Below are positions 48,385 to 60,925 of a DNA stretch of 64,000 bases, piece after piece; the stretch's first letter is position 1; each line of letters opens with the position of its first letter. The notes below the pieces were generated by a model, which was given only the letters and a program-made list of their open reading frames with translations, made no database searches and was not told the DNA's origin. This DNA is from Watersipora subatra. Its lineage: Eukaryota; Bryozoa; Gymnolaemata; Cheilostomatida; Watersiporidae. The stretch is from assembly GCF_963576615.1 (NCBI RefSeq), contig NC_088712.1:15917527-15981526 (forward strand). Direction: 5' to 3'. The translations under genes were made by a program, and so were the position numbers.

Positions 48385-48600
48385 AGTTCGACGCAACACT
48401 TGCGGATAGACAACATTTTTGGTTTTTCTGTCGGGCGTATGAAGAAACAGTTTTCGGCGTGTGCCTACTTTTGAGCAGGTGACGTATAGCTGGTCATGGC
48501 TGATGTAGGGTGACAGTAAGTCGATAGCAGCTGCTCTCTTTCTTTTCACAATAGCGTATCGCAACCCTCGGAGTACTCTTGAAAGTTCTGTAATAGTAAG
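48384..48600 (-). pseudogene. Helitron helicase C-terminal relic, copy 1
   Basis: The minus strand reads LLSPYISHDQLYVTCSKVG, then [20 protein letters not shown]. In Helitron Rep-helicase (Pif1-type) proteins the corresponding end is HGQLYVA.SRV ... A(P)D.KTKN(I/V)VY. Upstream of LLSPY the usual AMTINKSQGQSL motif is replaced by unrelated or degraded residues (LRYAIVKRKRAAAID), so the core ATPase is gone. The frame then runs into the microsatellite. Confidence 0.7.
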
Positions 48601-49341
48601 TTACAGTGGACCTACTCGTAGCTGGAAAAAAATTAGTAACTCGGCTGCTGAAGGAAATGAACATGACCCACTATCACGAACAGCGGCAAATCCAACGTTA
48701 TTAAGTAGTGGAGATGTGGCAATTCATATACAATACAACATCGTATAAGAAACACTTTCCTTTTTGATGTGGACATTTAGTAGGTGAGAAATGCGTTTTT
48801 CCAGTGGCTCCAAGAAACAAACGTTTACGTGACCTTTTCGGTACACGTTGGCAGTAAATATTAACTGCATGTAAATAACTACTCGTTAATTTATTTTATT
48901 TAATAAATAGTACATTTGTATAGCTGTATAAACACTTTTGTATAGGCCGCATAACTCAAGAAGGCGCTTTTAACACGACAGAAAGTTTGCTGTTTAAAAA
49001 GCGTGCTAACCGGGGATTTCGGTTAATGCGCCCGAGCGGTGAAAGAAAAACAACAGAATCGCCACACCTTTGTATAAGCTGCTTGGCTCAAATCGTCAGA
49101 GAAAAGTAGCGGCTAATAGTCCATATTACGAAATTACGATATTTAGTATTCATTTTAGTTTGGTAGGCTTCGTTCGACCAAATGGAAAAAGAAAGACCGC
49201 TCTATAATTTATTTACTGTTACTACACATATTAATTCAGGTCGCTTCGTACGACCGAAATTCGTACGACGATAAAAGGAAAGACCGCTCTATAAGGCGGA
49301 CACTCAATCAAACAGACAAAGATTGCTGTTTATATAGTAGA

Positions 49342-49874
49342 TAGAGAACAGCGTTTTTCTAGTGGTTGCAAGAAACAAATGTTCACATGACCTTCCCGGT
49401 ACACGTTGGCAGTAAATATTAATTAGATGTAATTTACTACTCATTAATTTATTTAAAGAGTAGTAAATTTTATTTAATTCTCTACTAATATTTACTACTA
49501 ATTTAATTTTACTACTTACTCATATTAATTAAGTTTGCTTTGTACGATCGAATCAAAAAAAAAGATCGCCACATAATTTATTTATACTGCTCATATTTGG
49601 GAGTTATCGGTGACTCAATATACCGAGAAGACAACTCATACTATTAGCATATCAGTATTTATCGTCCATCCCTACGATGAATAGCAGGTTACGTATTATA
49701 ATAGAGGCGTCTACTGACCGGAGATTCTCGTTAATGCGCCCTAGCGGTGAAAAAAACCACAGAATAGACACGCCCTTATATAAAAGTAGCGGCTAATAGT
49801 CCGAAAAGTACGGTACTCTATAAAGCGGACAGACAGATACACAGATAGACAACGATTGCCGTTTATATAGTAGA
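49342..49874 (-). repeat. Tandem duplication of the Helitron 5' terminal region
   Basis: Bases 49342-49874 repeat the content of about 48790-49341 in the same orientation: gtttttctagtggttgcaag / tttttccagtggctcc, cggtacacgttggcagtaaata, attaatttattta, gaccgctctataag, and both end ...tttatatagtaga. The element therefore carries two successive TC start sites about 530 bp apart. Confidence 0.75.
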
Positions 49875-51680
49875 TTGTAGCATAAACAGGTCTTTGTAGA
49901 AATTTAAAAAATTGCACTTACTACAAAGAACATGGTAAGTTAGTGACTATGATACAAAAAATTATGTGGTCGCACCAGGATTACTCCAATACAATATACA
50001 AATAACTCACTGTCACTATTTCAAGATTCTGTAACAAGGAGCATGTCTTAGCAATGCCATTACAATGAACATTCATTGACTCAATTTTTTCCAGCAACAT
50101 TTCGACCACCCTATTTTTGCAGCAATAATAAAAGGAAGACCACAAAAAAATTTTGAGACTTTAAAATATTTGGACAAAAACTTCGAGAGAAACAGCAGCT
50201 ACCTCCGTATATTTTGCTATGACCTAAGCAAATTTTAGAATCTTGTTCTTACAGTTACTCTATGCAAAATCCAGGAAATTAGCTTAAACATGACCTCATA
50301 TGTCATAGTCAAAAGATTGCAAGATGTGATAACCACTTGGAATGTAAGAGGTTTGTTTCTACCTCCTGAAGTTGTACTATGAGGTCTAGGGGCTCAAGCT
50401 ATATTGTGGTGTGATTTCAAAGCTGTTGGAGGTGGTCTTGGAAGTTACATTGAGTAAATAAAGCCAGGGGATTTGATGGTATTAGGCAGTATTCCGGCGA
50501 CCAAACATGAGCGAAGCGATTGGTTGAGAGATTTATGATAAATGCATATGTGCACACAACTCACGAAAATTATTCATAAATGGTCGTCGCAAATCCTTGT
50601 AAAAAAATCTCCTCAACAAATTTAACCATTACAAATGTATCAACGTTCAAATTTCTAGAATTTGGGTCAAAACCTGTTGGGTCTTTTTTTAGTACTCTTT
50701 GACTCAGCCATTTTTTAGCGAAAGTGTGAATCGACTGTTATAGAACATTTAGGTTTTTGCAGGTACGCCTTTATTCTACTATTGCACTCTTTCTTCACAT
50801 TAAATATGGCTATTTCAAAACCTATGCATTAATATTATTTATATTAGTTTGGTATTAAAATGCAAAACATTTTGTTATTTTCAAACAGGATTGTAATATG
50901 TTGGAATATGTAAAGAAAGTTCTTCAGGTAATCTTTACCATGATTAGAGCGGTGTATGTCTATATGTCTGTCACAAGCACGTCAAGGTAGACTCAAAATT
51001 CTCATAACTAAAATGACTACCCGCAACTGTCATGAACTAAAATTTCAACAGAGCCTGTGCCCAACAAACCATATTGTAACTATTTTAGTACAAAAAGGGT
51101 TTAAAGGTTCTATTGTCCATTAGTTTTGTACATGATATAGGTTTATTTACAGCAATCATTTGGTCATCAAAGTGCAGATTCTGCACCAAAAGTGCTCTCT
51201 GAGATTGTTTATTTTTAAGATCAGACTAATGTCTTAGTACCATTTTACAGATTCTACATCCTTCTGGCTTAGCATATCAAGTCTCAGACTTTACCAAAAC
51301 AAAGTTAACTTGAATCAAAGTTTCAAGTTCAATGGATCAGTATAAAATCAGCAAAAAAGTAAGTCAGTATTTGTGTTTCTCAATTGACTTAAATGCAACA
51401 ATCTTGTTCGTTTATTAAATTATTCTAAATGTTTGGTGTTTTGCATTATAATTTTTTACTAATCTCTGCAATAACTGCAATACCAATGTTTTTGATTTGA
51501 TTCTGGTGACCTTACATACTGCACAATGCTCTTACATGATTTCAAACTATGCTGTCGATATGTTCAGCTGAAAAATAGTTTTAGTTAAATAAAATAGAAC
51601 TTTACGTCATGTTATAAATAATTTATGTTATAAATAATTTTAGGTACGCATTTTTACAATGAACTATTACTTGTTCAAAT
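49875..51680. other. No gene recognised
   Basis: No coding evidence. A slightly GC-richer stretch near 50455-50600 (cggcgaccaaacatgagcgaagcg) looks like part of a dispersed element but has no partner in this window. Confidence 0.35.
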
Positions 51681-51718
51681 AACCTAAATGTGCTACTACA
51701 AAATAGCACATTTAGGTT
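51681..51718. repeat. Perfect 15-bp hairpin
   Basis: aacctaaatgtgcta at 51681-51695 is the exact reverse complement of tagcacatttaggtt at 51704-51718, with an 8-base loop. No T run follows and no gene is adjacent, so it is recorded as a small fold-back only. Confidence 0.8.
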
Positions 51719-54700
51719 TACCAGTTTGTTCATCACATAAATATTATTCTGCTCTGATTCGTTTGCTTGAACATGAGAAGTAATACTTCAATGGTGTGAT
51801 ACATTTATGGTTAAATACTAACATGGTTCAATCAAGGTATGGTTAGCATTATTAAAGTAAATATAAAACTAGTAATCAAACACATTATAGTTTAGCATCA
51901 AAAATAAAATTACAGTAGATGATGAAACGTGGTAAGTTTCATAATACTATATTTATGCTCTAAATGGGCAAGAACGAGATAATATCAATAAAAAATCTTT
52001 GTGGATTGAGGTACACTATGAGTATATATGTGTCTACTAGTATCTATAAACTTGGAGTTATCTTCTGCTAGCTGTGTTTAGTAAAATGTGAACTGTGTTC
52101 AAAGAAATCAAGCAGGGACCTCCTACAAATTGTTTCTAACATACCAAAAATTCTTTAATTGAAAGAAAAACATTTGGTTATCATGTCCAAAAAAGTTTTA
52201 TTATGTTTTTTTTCATGAATTCTAAGTGCTAATGCATGACCTTACCTGGGATTGGCTAATGTCAGTTGACCAATATATTGATATATATTGATAATTATTT
52301 GCACATTTATCAAAGGTAAAACCATATTTTTTCCAGAATTGAGTAATTTGACCTTAAACCTCTCTTTGTGCTGGTGTTTATTTCTATTCTCAAAACATTT
52401 TGATAACATCGACATCAATAACTAATACATTTTTGTCCCTAGTTTTTGTTCAATGTTACTTCATTGACCAACTGGTACGAGTATAACTGGCTTGTATTAC
52501 CGGCACTAAATTTTGAGCATCCGATTCAATCAAAAAGCTAATCAAGCATACTTTAAACTAACACATTAGCAGTCTTTTTAGCATGATCCTACAGAAAACT
52601 AGCCGGTTTGTGTCAATTTTGAAGTTTGTTTAACATTGAAGCAGTGTTTTTTAACTTTGTTGCATGTACTGAGCCCAACCAGTTTTTTTGCTATGTTTTT
52701 AACATTGTTTCAGTCAAACAACTAATATTGCGTTAAAATAGGTAATCATGATATGTTGTCTACATTCTAGAGCTAGCTTAAGTTTTTATCATTGAAACAC
52801 TAAGTTCCCATTGCGAAGATGATACAGATATGGAATTGTGAGCGAATTGGGTTAATATGCAATAAATTCTTCAATAGACATTTGCGTGCTACGGATTAGA
52901 ATAAATGATTTGCAAAAGACTAAAGACTATCACTTCAGAAGTCATATTTGCAAACTCAGAATTGCTCAAATTTGAATTTGAAAAACTAAAGAGTTGACAT
53001 TTTTGAATTGGAACTAGCTTGTGCGACAATTTTTGTGCATCATTTGCAAGTGTGGTTTCCATCTTTTTCAATTGTGAAACATTTGCGAAAAAAAATAGCT
53101 AATAACACTACTTGCTCAACTTGCTAGCTTTTTGTCATTTTCATCCTTATACAAACTGACGGTACACACCGTTGAAATGCTGACTTTGAATGGTGTTATA
53201 TTGCAATTCAATCTTGTAAAAGTTGTGAACACGCAACATCACTATCATGTCAATGAAAAAATCAAGCTGTTTCAATTTATGGCCTTATAAGAGCCTTGTA
53301 ATCCCCAAAATGTGAGAGAAAAAGATCAGAAAATTATAAAATAAATAGCCAAAACAGGTTATACCAGACACCAACATCCCGCCAATTTACTTTAAAGAAC
53401 AGCGTTATGCAAAAAAATATTTTTTCATTCAAAGTAATATACTTAACCAATTTTTGTAATTTTGTTTTGGTTTTTTTGGGAAATTTGAGAAATAATATTT
53501 TACAGACTAAAATACAAGTTTTGTATTTTGCAATAGCTATACCTGAGCAACCTGAAAATGATAACTGCAATGGAATTTCAAATTTCCTACATGTTGGGTT
53601 AATCAAATTGAGTCATGATTTCATTTTCCTTTTCATTTCAAATTTGGGAGAATGCAGAAAGCTTGGTTTGTATAAAGATGTAAAATATTTCCTGCGGCTC
53701 AAGCGCGGCTGGCTTGGTATAAATATTTACATGTGAGGATCAATTGAAATACAACAACTGAACGCTTGCTTCATACCAAATGCTTGAAAAATAGATAAAA
53801 ATGATGTATTTGATTTAATCAAGGGTCGTCGGTAAAAAGTTGGCGTACCTATAGTAAACCATATAAAGCCATTTAGAATATAACTTTAAAATTGTGTTAG
53901 AAGCTAATGGGTTACAATAACCAAATGCTTGCTTTACAACAGTTCCATTAGGTGCATAATGAAAATGTTTTGTTAGATTCCCTGTCCAGTCAAATGAAAT
54001 ACAACTCAAAATTTATAGACATGCTTATTTAAATAGTTGCTAATCTCATTGCCCATTTAACTATATTCAATTTTTCAACTAGAGGTAAGGAGTCTGCATA
54101 ATTAATCCAAAATCGATAAAAATGTTTCAAGTATATTATGAGTTGTTGGTTGTACCAAAAGTAATGTTTATATTTGTAAATCCTACTTTGTCATTGTACT
54201 AGGTGAATGCTCGGAGTATTTGAATGACTGTTTGTCTTGTTATTAATATCAGATATTGTCTATTGCATTCAAGTGGCAGCGTTGCGTCTTTATTCTGTCT
54301 GTCTCTTTGCAGCTATAGACATCCTTATTACAACTTTGCTTGACCTGAGCCTTTTAACCACATTCAAGTTTTGGACTTGTTAATCTAAAGACATCCTGTC
54401 AGTAAAATCAACTTGCAAACCTCAAAAACTACCGCGACTGATAAAAAAATACTGATACATTCGTTAAAGTTTACTAAAATTTGATGTAAACTCATCTTTA
54501 AAAGTAATTTTTTTGTGCAGGCGCTATACCTAATGCAATGCAAGTGCAATTATTGGCAAATAAATGTGAATGAATCATGAAAAAGCCATGTAAAAATGCT
54601 TAATTACCAATAATTCTGTGCCAAAAAAGCCAAACCATTTGAAAAACTTTATGGCTAGAAATTGAGTGCTACGTATCTATTTTCTGCAGGTAATAGAACA

Positions 54701-55920
54701 GGTTGCTGCCATAGTAATATGCGATGTCCATATTCTAATCACAGTGTCTGACTTAGAAAAGTTTTGGAAACTACAGCCATGGATATGCATGTAAACATAG
54801 TCGATTATCGAACTTACTTGTCTGGAGGCTGAGTTTTATGTTCCTTTAGTTCAACTGTTCATATTAACATTTAGTGAAGATTTAGTTAAACTCAATCAAA
54901 TAAACATTTTAGGAACTCTTTGGTCAACAAAAGAACCTTGTTTTTTGTTTGCAAAGCAAACACCAAATATTGCTACTAAGTAGGTGAGAATCGTTTACAA
55001 ATCAGTTGGCTCATATGTGACTGTTTTCATCGAAGAGGAATAGTTTCTCCTCAATGCATGTTCTTATATTTTTGTGAAACCCAAGTTTGCTTTTCGTCAT
55101 TACTATCACCCCGGTAATCTGATGTGTCCTAAGAATTTTTTAGGTGTATTAACTATACACACATTTATCTTGCTGTGGGGGAAAGATGTCAACTTTAGCG
55201 CTCCTGGCTGCTATGTAGGTTGGGATTTCCGATCCCATGCATTGCAATATTTTTAGCTAACTTCCGGAGATGGTTTCACATAGACAAAAGTCATGGTGTT
55301 TAGTTTAGTAAACACTGAAATATATAACATTCTGCTGCTCACCACATTAATAAAAAAAAATTATCATTATAAATGAGCAGCTAAGATTTCCCAGCAATCT
55401 ATATATGGTAACAAAAAATATACTAGTATGCTTATAACTGTAAAATTACTATAACTATTTGACTGCAGTGATGGAAGTCGGTTGGTGCAGATTTTAGTAC
55501 GTTTGGCGTGACAATTTTTCTTTCAACTAACAGGTGACTGACATAGATATTGTTATTGTTGTCATTGGAAAATATAATATATCTCTGCTCACCTCAAAAG
55601 TAAAACAGTCCTACTGTTACAGGATAACAGCTAAGACGGATCAGCAAACAGTTTATAAATTTATTTTATATTAATTCTACTTGACTCGGCTATCATTCAG
55701 CATACTGTTAATCAATCAAGGCAAAGTTCTTTTTTAATTTTGCTACAAATATGAAGAGTTGTGCACTCCTACACGCAACCCTCGCACACAACTCTTACGA
55801 GCACCTCTTATGAGCTCCCTTAATCATAAGGAATCTGAAAGCAGAGTTAAGAACTTTCCTAGACCACGGCTAGTTTGAAACAATTTAAGCATCTCTGTTG
55901 TTTGTACCTTTTTACTGGTC
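51719..55920. other. No gene recognised
   Basis: AT-rich non-coding sequence. Open frames such as 53407-53736 (plus) and 53334-53606 (minus) overlap each other and show no family motif or splice pattern. Confidence 0.35.
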
Positions 55921-56500
55921 TAACCACATGCATTACAAGATATACATTGTACAGTACGCAGTGGAATGGGTATATGCGCAAGCAGTATACTATACACCCT
56001 ATTTGGCATGAGTTATACACTATACTACATACTGCATACGCCATATATTGCATACAGTATACTGTATAATATATCCAGTATACAGTTATAGTGTGCAGCT
56101 ACTGTATACACTATATAGTAGTCAGTATATTGTGTACAGGTTGTTATGCATAGTTACGGTATACACTAACCTTATATAATATACAGCTACCGTAAACAAT
56201 TACAGTACACTGCTTATTCTTATACAGTAAATAGTAGTATGTATAGTGTAAACATTGAATTATTTACACAATACAGTATACTGTATACAATAGCTGTGTG
56301 TTGTATACTTTATTCAATATACAGTATACTGGGTACTCTATATTGTACACATGACATGGTATATTCCAATAAATATATGATGTAGTTTATGCAGTATATT
56401 ATCGACAGTATCTTTCATTTACCAATAAATACCAATATTAAATATGCAGTATACAGTTACACATGCTTTATACCGCATATGCTATGTGGTATATAAATTA
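55920..56500. repeat. TATACAGTATAC-rich simple-sequence region
   Basis: Variants of gtatacagt, agtatactgtata and tacagttata recur dozens of times without a fixed period. Because the unit is nearly its own reverse complement, both strands look alike and open frames occur on both (55859-56069). A smaller patch of the same words lies at 58440-58550. Confidence 0.85.
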
Positions 56501-56504
56501 CACT

Positions 56505-56535
56505 ACTGTGCTACCCGGCGTTTCCCGGGTAATAA
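56505..56535 (-). mobile_element. Helitron-like 3' hairpin end
   Basis: The plus strand has gctacccggcgtttcccgggtaat. On the minus strand this is ttacccgggaaacgccgggtagc, a GC hairpin followed by acagtag. It resembles Helitron 3' ends, in which a hairpin precedes CTRR, but here the tail is diverged and no 5' end was located. Confidence 0.4.
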
Positions 56536-56949
56536 AAAAGTCTTTGCTCAGAAAAATGATTCGTATTTACCATGTAACAACATTTGCTATTCTATTTCTA
56601 ACTACATATCATGGGAGGAATGTAGAGGAAATAAATTGAAAAAGAAAATGAAATCAACTTGTAAAGGTTTGCAAACTTTGTCAAACAACTGTAACTTTCA
56701 AACTTTGTATCATGAGAAAAAAGTTTGGTGCAAGAAAACCAAATTTACAATAAATAAAACTACTGTAAAGGTTTCCAAGCTACTGTAAGTTTAAAGTTTC
56801 GTAATTTGGAAAAAGCATTTATTTGAAATGAATTAGAAGGAAAGATGAAAATGTAAAAGTGTTTAAATGTAAAATCATGACAGTCTGTTTTGCGACGATA
56901 GCAATAAAAAATTATTTGGTAAACTACTATATGATTTTATTTCGTTTCA

Positions 56950-57005
56950 GTGTTGGCATGCCAGTATCGGCATGCTAATTTTTGCATGCCAGTGTTGGCA
57001 TGTGA
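56950..57005. repeat. Short minisatellite, ggcatgc/ccagt units
   Basis: The words tgttggcatgccagt, tcggcatgctaat, tttgcatgccagt and gttggcatgtg follow one another at 15-18 base spacing. Low-copy and local. Confidence 0.6.
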
Positions 57006-57286
57006 AAATATCGTGGGCTATTGACGTACATAGAGTGGTATAGAAAGCCATATCCATTATCTAATGCAGTTCCTCCTCGGTAAATATCATCATCATTAAA
57101 AATAGTACCAAAACTACCACCATAACGAAAATAGTACCAACATGTTAATCTTAGTAATCACAGGTACCTACAATAGCTTAAGTGCATTTTGTAGTTATGA
57201 TCTGCAAGATAATATAACATTACAACGTACTACCTCAAGAGTATTTACCTTTGATACATGCGTGTAACATAAATGCTCAATCTAAC

Positions 57287-57972
57287 TTAACCTTTTTGCT
57301 GAAAAAGACGCACTTATGCGTTTTTTAGAGTCGAGTGCCACAGGCGCATTTGGGGACTTTCCCAGCGATTGTGTAGTAACTTCAATTTAATTATTTGTTG
57401 ACAACATAACCCATGGTCTTTAGGACTTCCATCATATTGACAACGTCGTCCAAAGATATTTCTATAAAATTAGCCTAAAATAACAAAGCAGTTTTAAACT
57501 TTTGTTTGAGAACTACTAACCTAAAAACGAACAATTTCTGTGTTAGTTTAATAAGTACTGCGCGCGAGTCAGAAAACAGGTAATTAGTTATGTTGAGGAC
57601 TTTATACCCAACTTAGATTTAGATTTTTGTGATTATACAGATAGTTAAAGTAGCAGCAGTGACTCTGATAGGGGTGAAAGTAATATTTTTTTGTAAAAGT
57701 AAGGGAACATTGCGGAGGATCGTCTTAGCTTCGTAGCGATTGCTTCAAACAGCTTTGTCATCGCATAAAGTATAGATACATTGAATTTTTTTCATAGCCG
57801 TGTTAGTTAAAATGTTGGCAAAATAAAATATGTTGCAAAATTTTTGTAGATAGAGTTTGAAATTGAAAAAAATATTGTATAAATATTATGAAGCAATATT
57901 TACAATATTCGGTAAATGGCTGACATGTGGCCAAAACCCAAAATTGTGCATGGTTAGCAGTGAAAGGGTTAA
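57287..57972 (+). mobile_element. piggyBac-type MITE, copy 1
   Basis: The element, 57291-57968 (678 bp), is flanked by TTAA at 57287-57290 and 57969-57972, the hallmark target of piggyBac. Left end CCTTTTTGCTGA, right end CAGTGAAAGGG, giving short inverted ends. Inside, near 57590-57695, the plus strand encodes DFCDYTDS, a stop, then SSSSDSDRGESN: the acidic N-terminal type of piggyBac transposases. The catalytic core is missing, so it is an internally deleted, non-autonomous derivative. Confidence 0.8.
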
Positions 57973-58953
57973 ATGAATTTAGTTTACTAAACACATACTT
58001 GAAGAAAGTTTTAGTATGTATTTTAGTAAACTTCAAACTTTTCGCCTTCTTCTTCAACTTCAAACTTCAAAAAATTTATCCTTTGTCCATTTGCGAACCG
58101 TTTTTTATAGTTATAATAACAAATACCGGATATACCGAATAGCCGATGTGAATAATTTCCCACGACGAGTTCAGCGATGTATTTTGTTCAATAATGTATA
58201 CGATCAGTAAACTAATCGCCAAATTTTCAGTTGGAAATAAAGTTTTGTTGATATCGTTGGGTGGAATAAATTAGCCCTAATGAAAAAAGACGAAGAAGCA
58301 TCGTGTCGCATATAATTAGTTGCTAAATAACTTTTTAAAGAGGCATTGCAACCTGTTGGCGCAATGCCAAAATAATAGCTATAGCTGCAGAATCACATCT
58401 TCAGACAAATAAACAAATACACACATTAACTTCAAGTAATATATACATGCATACACTATAGTTAAAACACAGTTATACTATTTACAGTATACTATTTATA
58501 GAGTAGACAGTTGCAGTGCACAACATACAGGGTACAGCTATGCAAATAAAAAACAATCAAGGCAATCAGTTCCAGCTTCTCAGCCACGTTGATGACTTAG
58601 TGTGAAACACTTTGTGGTTTGTTTTTGCTTATTTGAAGTTGAGGATTCCAATAATTTTACATTATATAACTTCATTGCAGTAAAAATAATTGCTAATAGA
58701 GTATATGTAACTTGTTATTTGTATCATACTAATTATTCTCGAATACAAGTTTTCAAAATGTCAGTATTATTTGTATGTCCAATATTTAACCTCACTGTTG
58801 TAAGAAGAAATGCTGATAGTTTTCATGTGTTGTAGCATTTGTGTAGTAAGAAATTTTCTGACCAAAAGTTTTTAAAATTTTTGGTTTTACTTTTACATAT
58901 TTAAAACTTGCATTTGTACTTATTTTATATTACTTATTTTATATTACATTTTT
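57973..58953. other. No gene recognised
   Basis: AT-rich sequence; a small patch of tatacagtatac words lies at 58440-58550. Overlapping short frames near 57927-58210 are not supported. Confidence 0.4.
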
Positions 58954-59160
58954 GCTGCATTACCGCCTACAGGAACAGATTCACAAGCAGCATAAGGTTT
59001 TTGAGAGTTGTCTTTAATACTGTAAAACAACTCCAAATATGCAGTCTACTGAAATTGTTGCCCTGATCCGAGTATGCATACACATGTACATGTCAATAAG
59101 GTTTGGGAGAACAATGAAAATTTGCATTGTGTTTTACAGCTAGATATGTGTAAAATCTAG
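58954..59160 (-). mobile_element. Helitron 3' terminal fragment
   Basis: Homologous to the 3' regions of the other copies: tgctgcattaccgcctacag, ggttttt..gagagttg, ctgtaaaacaactccaaatatgcag, and tatgcatacacatgtaca. The terminal CTA of CTAG is missing (tttgctgcat), and similarity fades near 59160, so this is a truncated copy. Confidence 0.7.
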
Positions 59161-59309
59161 CAAATATTCTGCATTCATGTGTCTAGATTCATGCATCCAT
59201 TCAAACCCGCCTATATTTGTAGTTGAAAATTGCGTACTTCTGCCGCCGAGCTCCCGCTTTGGCTGATCAGTCTTTTCCCACCCCGTAGTCAAAAATCGCA
59301 CTCTTGCCC

Positions 59310-59565
59310 TCGCCTTTAAAGCAATCGCTTTGCACTCTCAATCAATCGCCTTACAATCAATCGACCCACACCCGTCTTGCAATCAATCGCCTTGCACTTG
59401 CCTCGCAATCAATCGCCTCGCAATCATTTGCCTTGCAATTAATAGCCCCGTACTTGCTTTGCAATTGATCGGCTTGCAACAAATTGCCTCGCACTCGCAA
59501 TCAATCACCAAGCAATAAATCGCCTAGCACTCAATTGCTTTGCAATCGATCGCCTCGCACTTGCC
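59310..59565. repeat. Minisatellite with cgcctTGCAATCAAT units
   Basis: About 15-20 degenerate units of 10-18 bases (gccttgcaatcaatc, gcctcgcaatcaatc, gctttgcaattgatc) run through this GC-richer stretch. It lies between two Helitron 3' ends. A hairpin-capable segment with ggagactcacgttgcactcgggg follows near 59595. Confidence 0.8.
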
Positions 59566-60384
59566 AATTTATTCATCCAGAAAGCCGCCCCTGGAGACTC
59601 ACGTTGCACTCGGGGCAAAAAAAGTCTCCTGCGCATCCCCGAGTGACGCCATGGCCCCAAACCGCTAGCTGCATTACCCATCCATAGAAACAGGTTCGTG
59701 TACAACAAAAAGGTTTATTGAGAGATTTCTTTCATACTGTTAAACAACTCCAAATATGCGGTTTATTGAAGCTTTTTTATCCTGATCACTCTATGCATAC
59801 ATATATGCAGTCATATATGTCAATAATTTTGAGGAGAACAATGGAAATCTGCAATACGTTTTACATCTAGTCTACAAAGCAGTTTGCATCAGTCTCAAAC
59901 CACTCAAATTGGAGTTGCCCTATTTGTGTACAGAGAACTGATAATGAAATTGACATTAACAAACTGAAGTTCTTCAAATTGGCAGTATTAAAAATTTTTG
60001 CATCTTTTCAAATCATACAAGATATTTTGCTATTGCCAGCATTTATTGATTGGAGACTTCTACATTCTTAAAACACTAATCATGGCTCACCAGTTTTTTG
60101 TTTATAGCCTGTGTTTTGACATGGTATACACAAACAGTAATGAGGTTGTGTCAATAAATTTTATATGTAGAACAGCACAGAGAGTATGATGTCAAGGCAG
60201 ATACAGCATTAGCACCTTACAATAATAAAACATGCCAATATGATATCCTTTATATGAGATACAATGAGGAAAACGAATACATGAAAAAATGTATACACTG
60301 AAAAATATGTTAGAAAATGCTGCATGTGGTATAGCAGAACATGAAGAACATAGCATGACATAAAAATAACACAATTTTAGTTTA

Positions 60385-60600
60385 AGGCAACACTTGCGGA
60401 TAGACAACATTTTTTTGTTTTTCTGTCGGGTGTATGAATAAAGAGTTTTGGGATTGTGGGTATTTTTGAGAAGGCACGGTAAAGATGGTGATGGGTAAAG
60501 TAGAGTGAGAGAAAGTCGATACCAGCTGCTCTTTTTTTTTCACCATTGCCTATCGCAAACCTCAGAGTACTCGTGCAAGTTCTGTAGTAGTGAGTTACAG
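60385..60600 (-). pseudogene. Helitron helicase C-terminal relic, copy 3
   Basis: Aligns base by base with the copy 1 relic (plus-strand words ggcaacacttgcggatagacaac, tttttctgtcggg.gtatgaa, cctcagagtactcgt). Read on the minus strand it keeps the PDRKTK block near the end but is more degraded than copy 1. Confidence 0.6.
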
Positions 60601-60925
60601 TAGGCCTACTCGTATCTGGAAAAAAAATTAGTAACTCAGCTGCTGAAGGAAATGAACATGTCCCACTATCACGAACAGTAGCAAATCCAATGTTATTAAG
60701 CAGTTGATGTATGGCAATTCATATACAATACACTACAATATTGAATAAGAAGCAATTACCTTCTTAAAGTAGAAATTCAGTAGGTAAAACACAGTAGAAG
60801 TACTTTGTAAGTTCTGTAGTAGCCGTAGTTCTGTAGTACTCGTAACTAGAAAAAAGTAAAAGTAACTCGGCTGCGGAAGACAGTGAACATTTTTACTATC
60901 ACAAACAGTGGCAAATCTAACCTTT

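Larger units (their letters stand above)
47938..49874 (-). mobile_element. Helitron copy 1 (complete ends, non-autonomous)
   Basis: Read on the minus strand it starts TCTACTATATAAACGG (from 49874) and ends GGGTAATGCAGCTAG (to 47938). It lies between A and T, exactly the insertion rule of Helitrons (A^TC...CTAG^T). It holds a relic of the helicase C-terminus (about 48384-48600) and a pyrimidine-rich microsatellite, but no Rep (HUH) domain was seen. A partial second 5' end sits inside it at 49341. Confidence 0.85.

Noticed and set aside
48028-48564. Long open frames on both strands (Ser/Leu/Pro-rich or Arg/Glu/Gly-rich)
   Set aside because: They are produced by the CT microsatellite, which cannot form stop codons easily. 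Only the helicase relic upstream of the tract on the minus strand has family similarity.
59330-59708. Cys/Ser/Gln-rich open frames
   Set aside because: They are translations of the TGCAATCAAT minisatellite.
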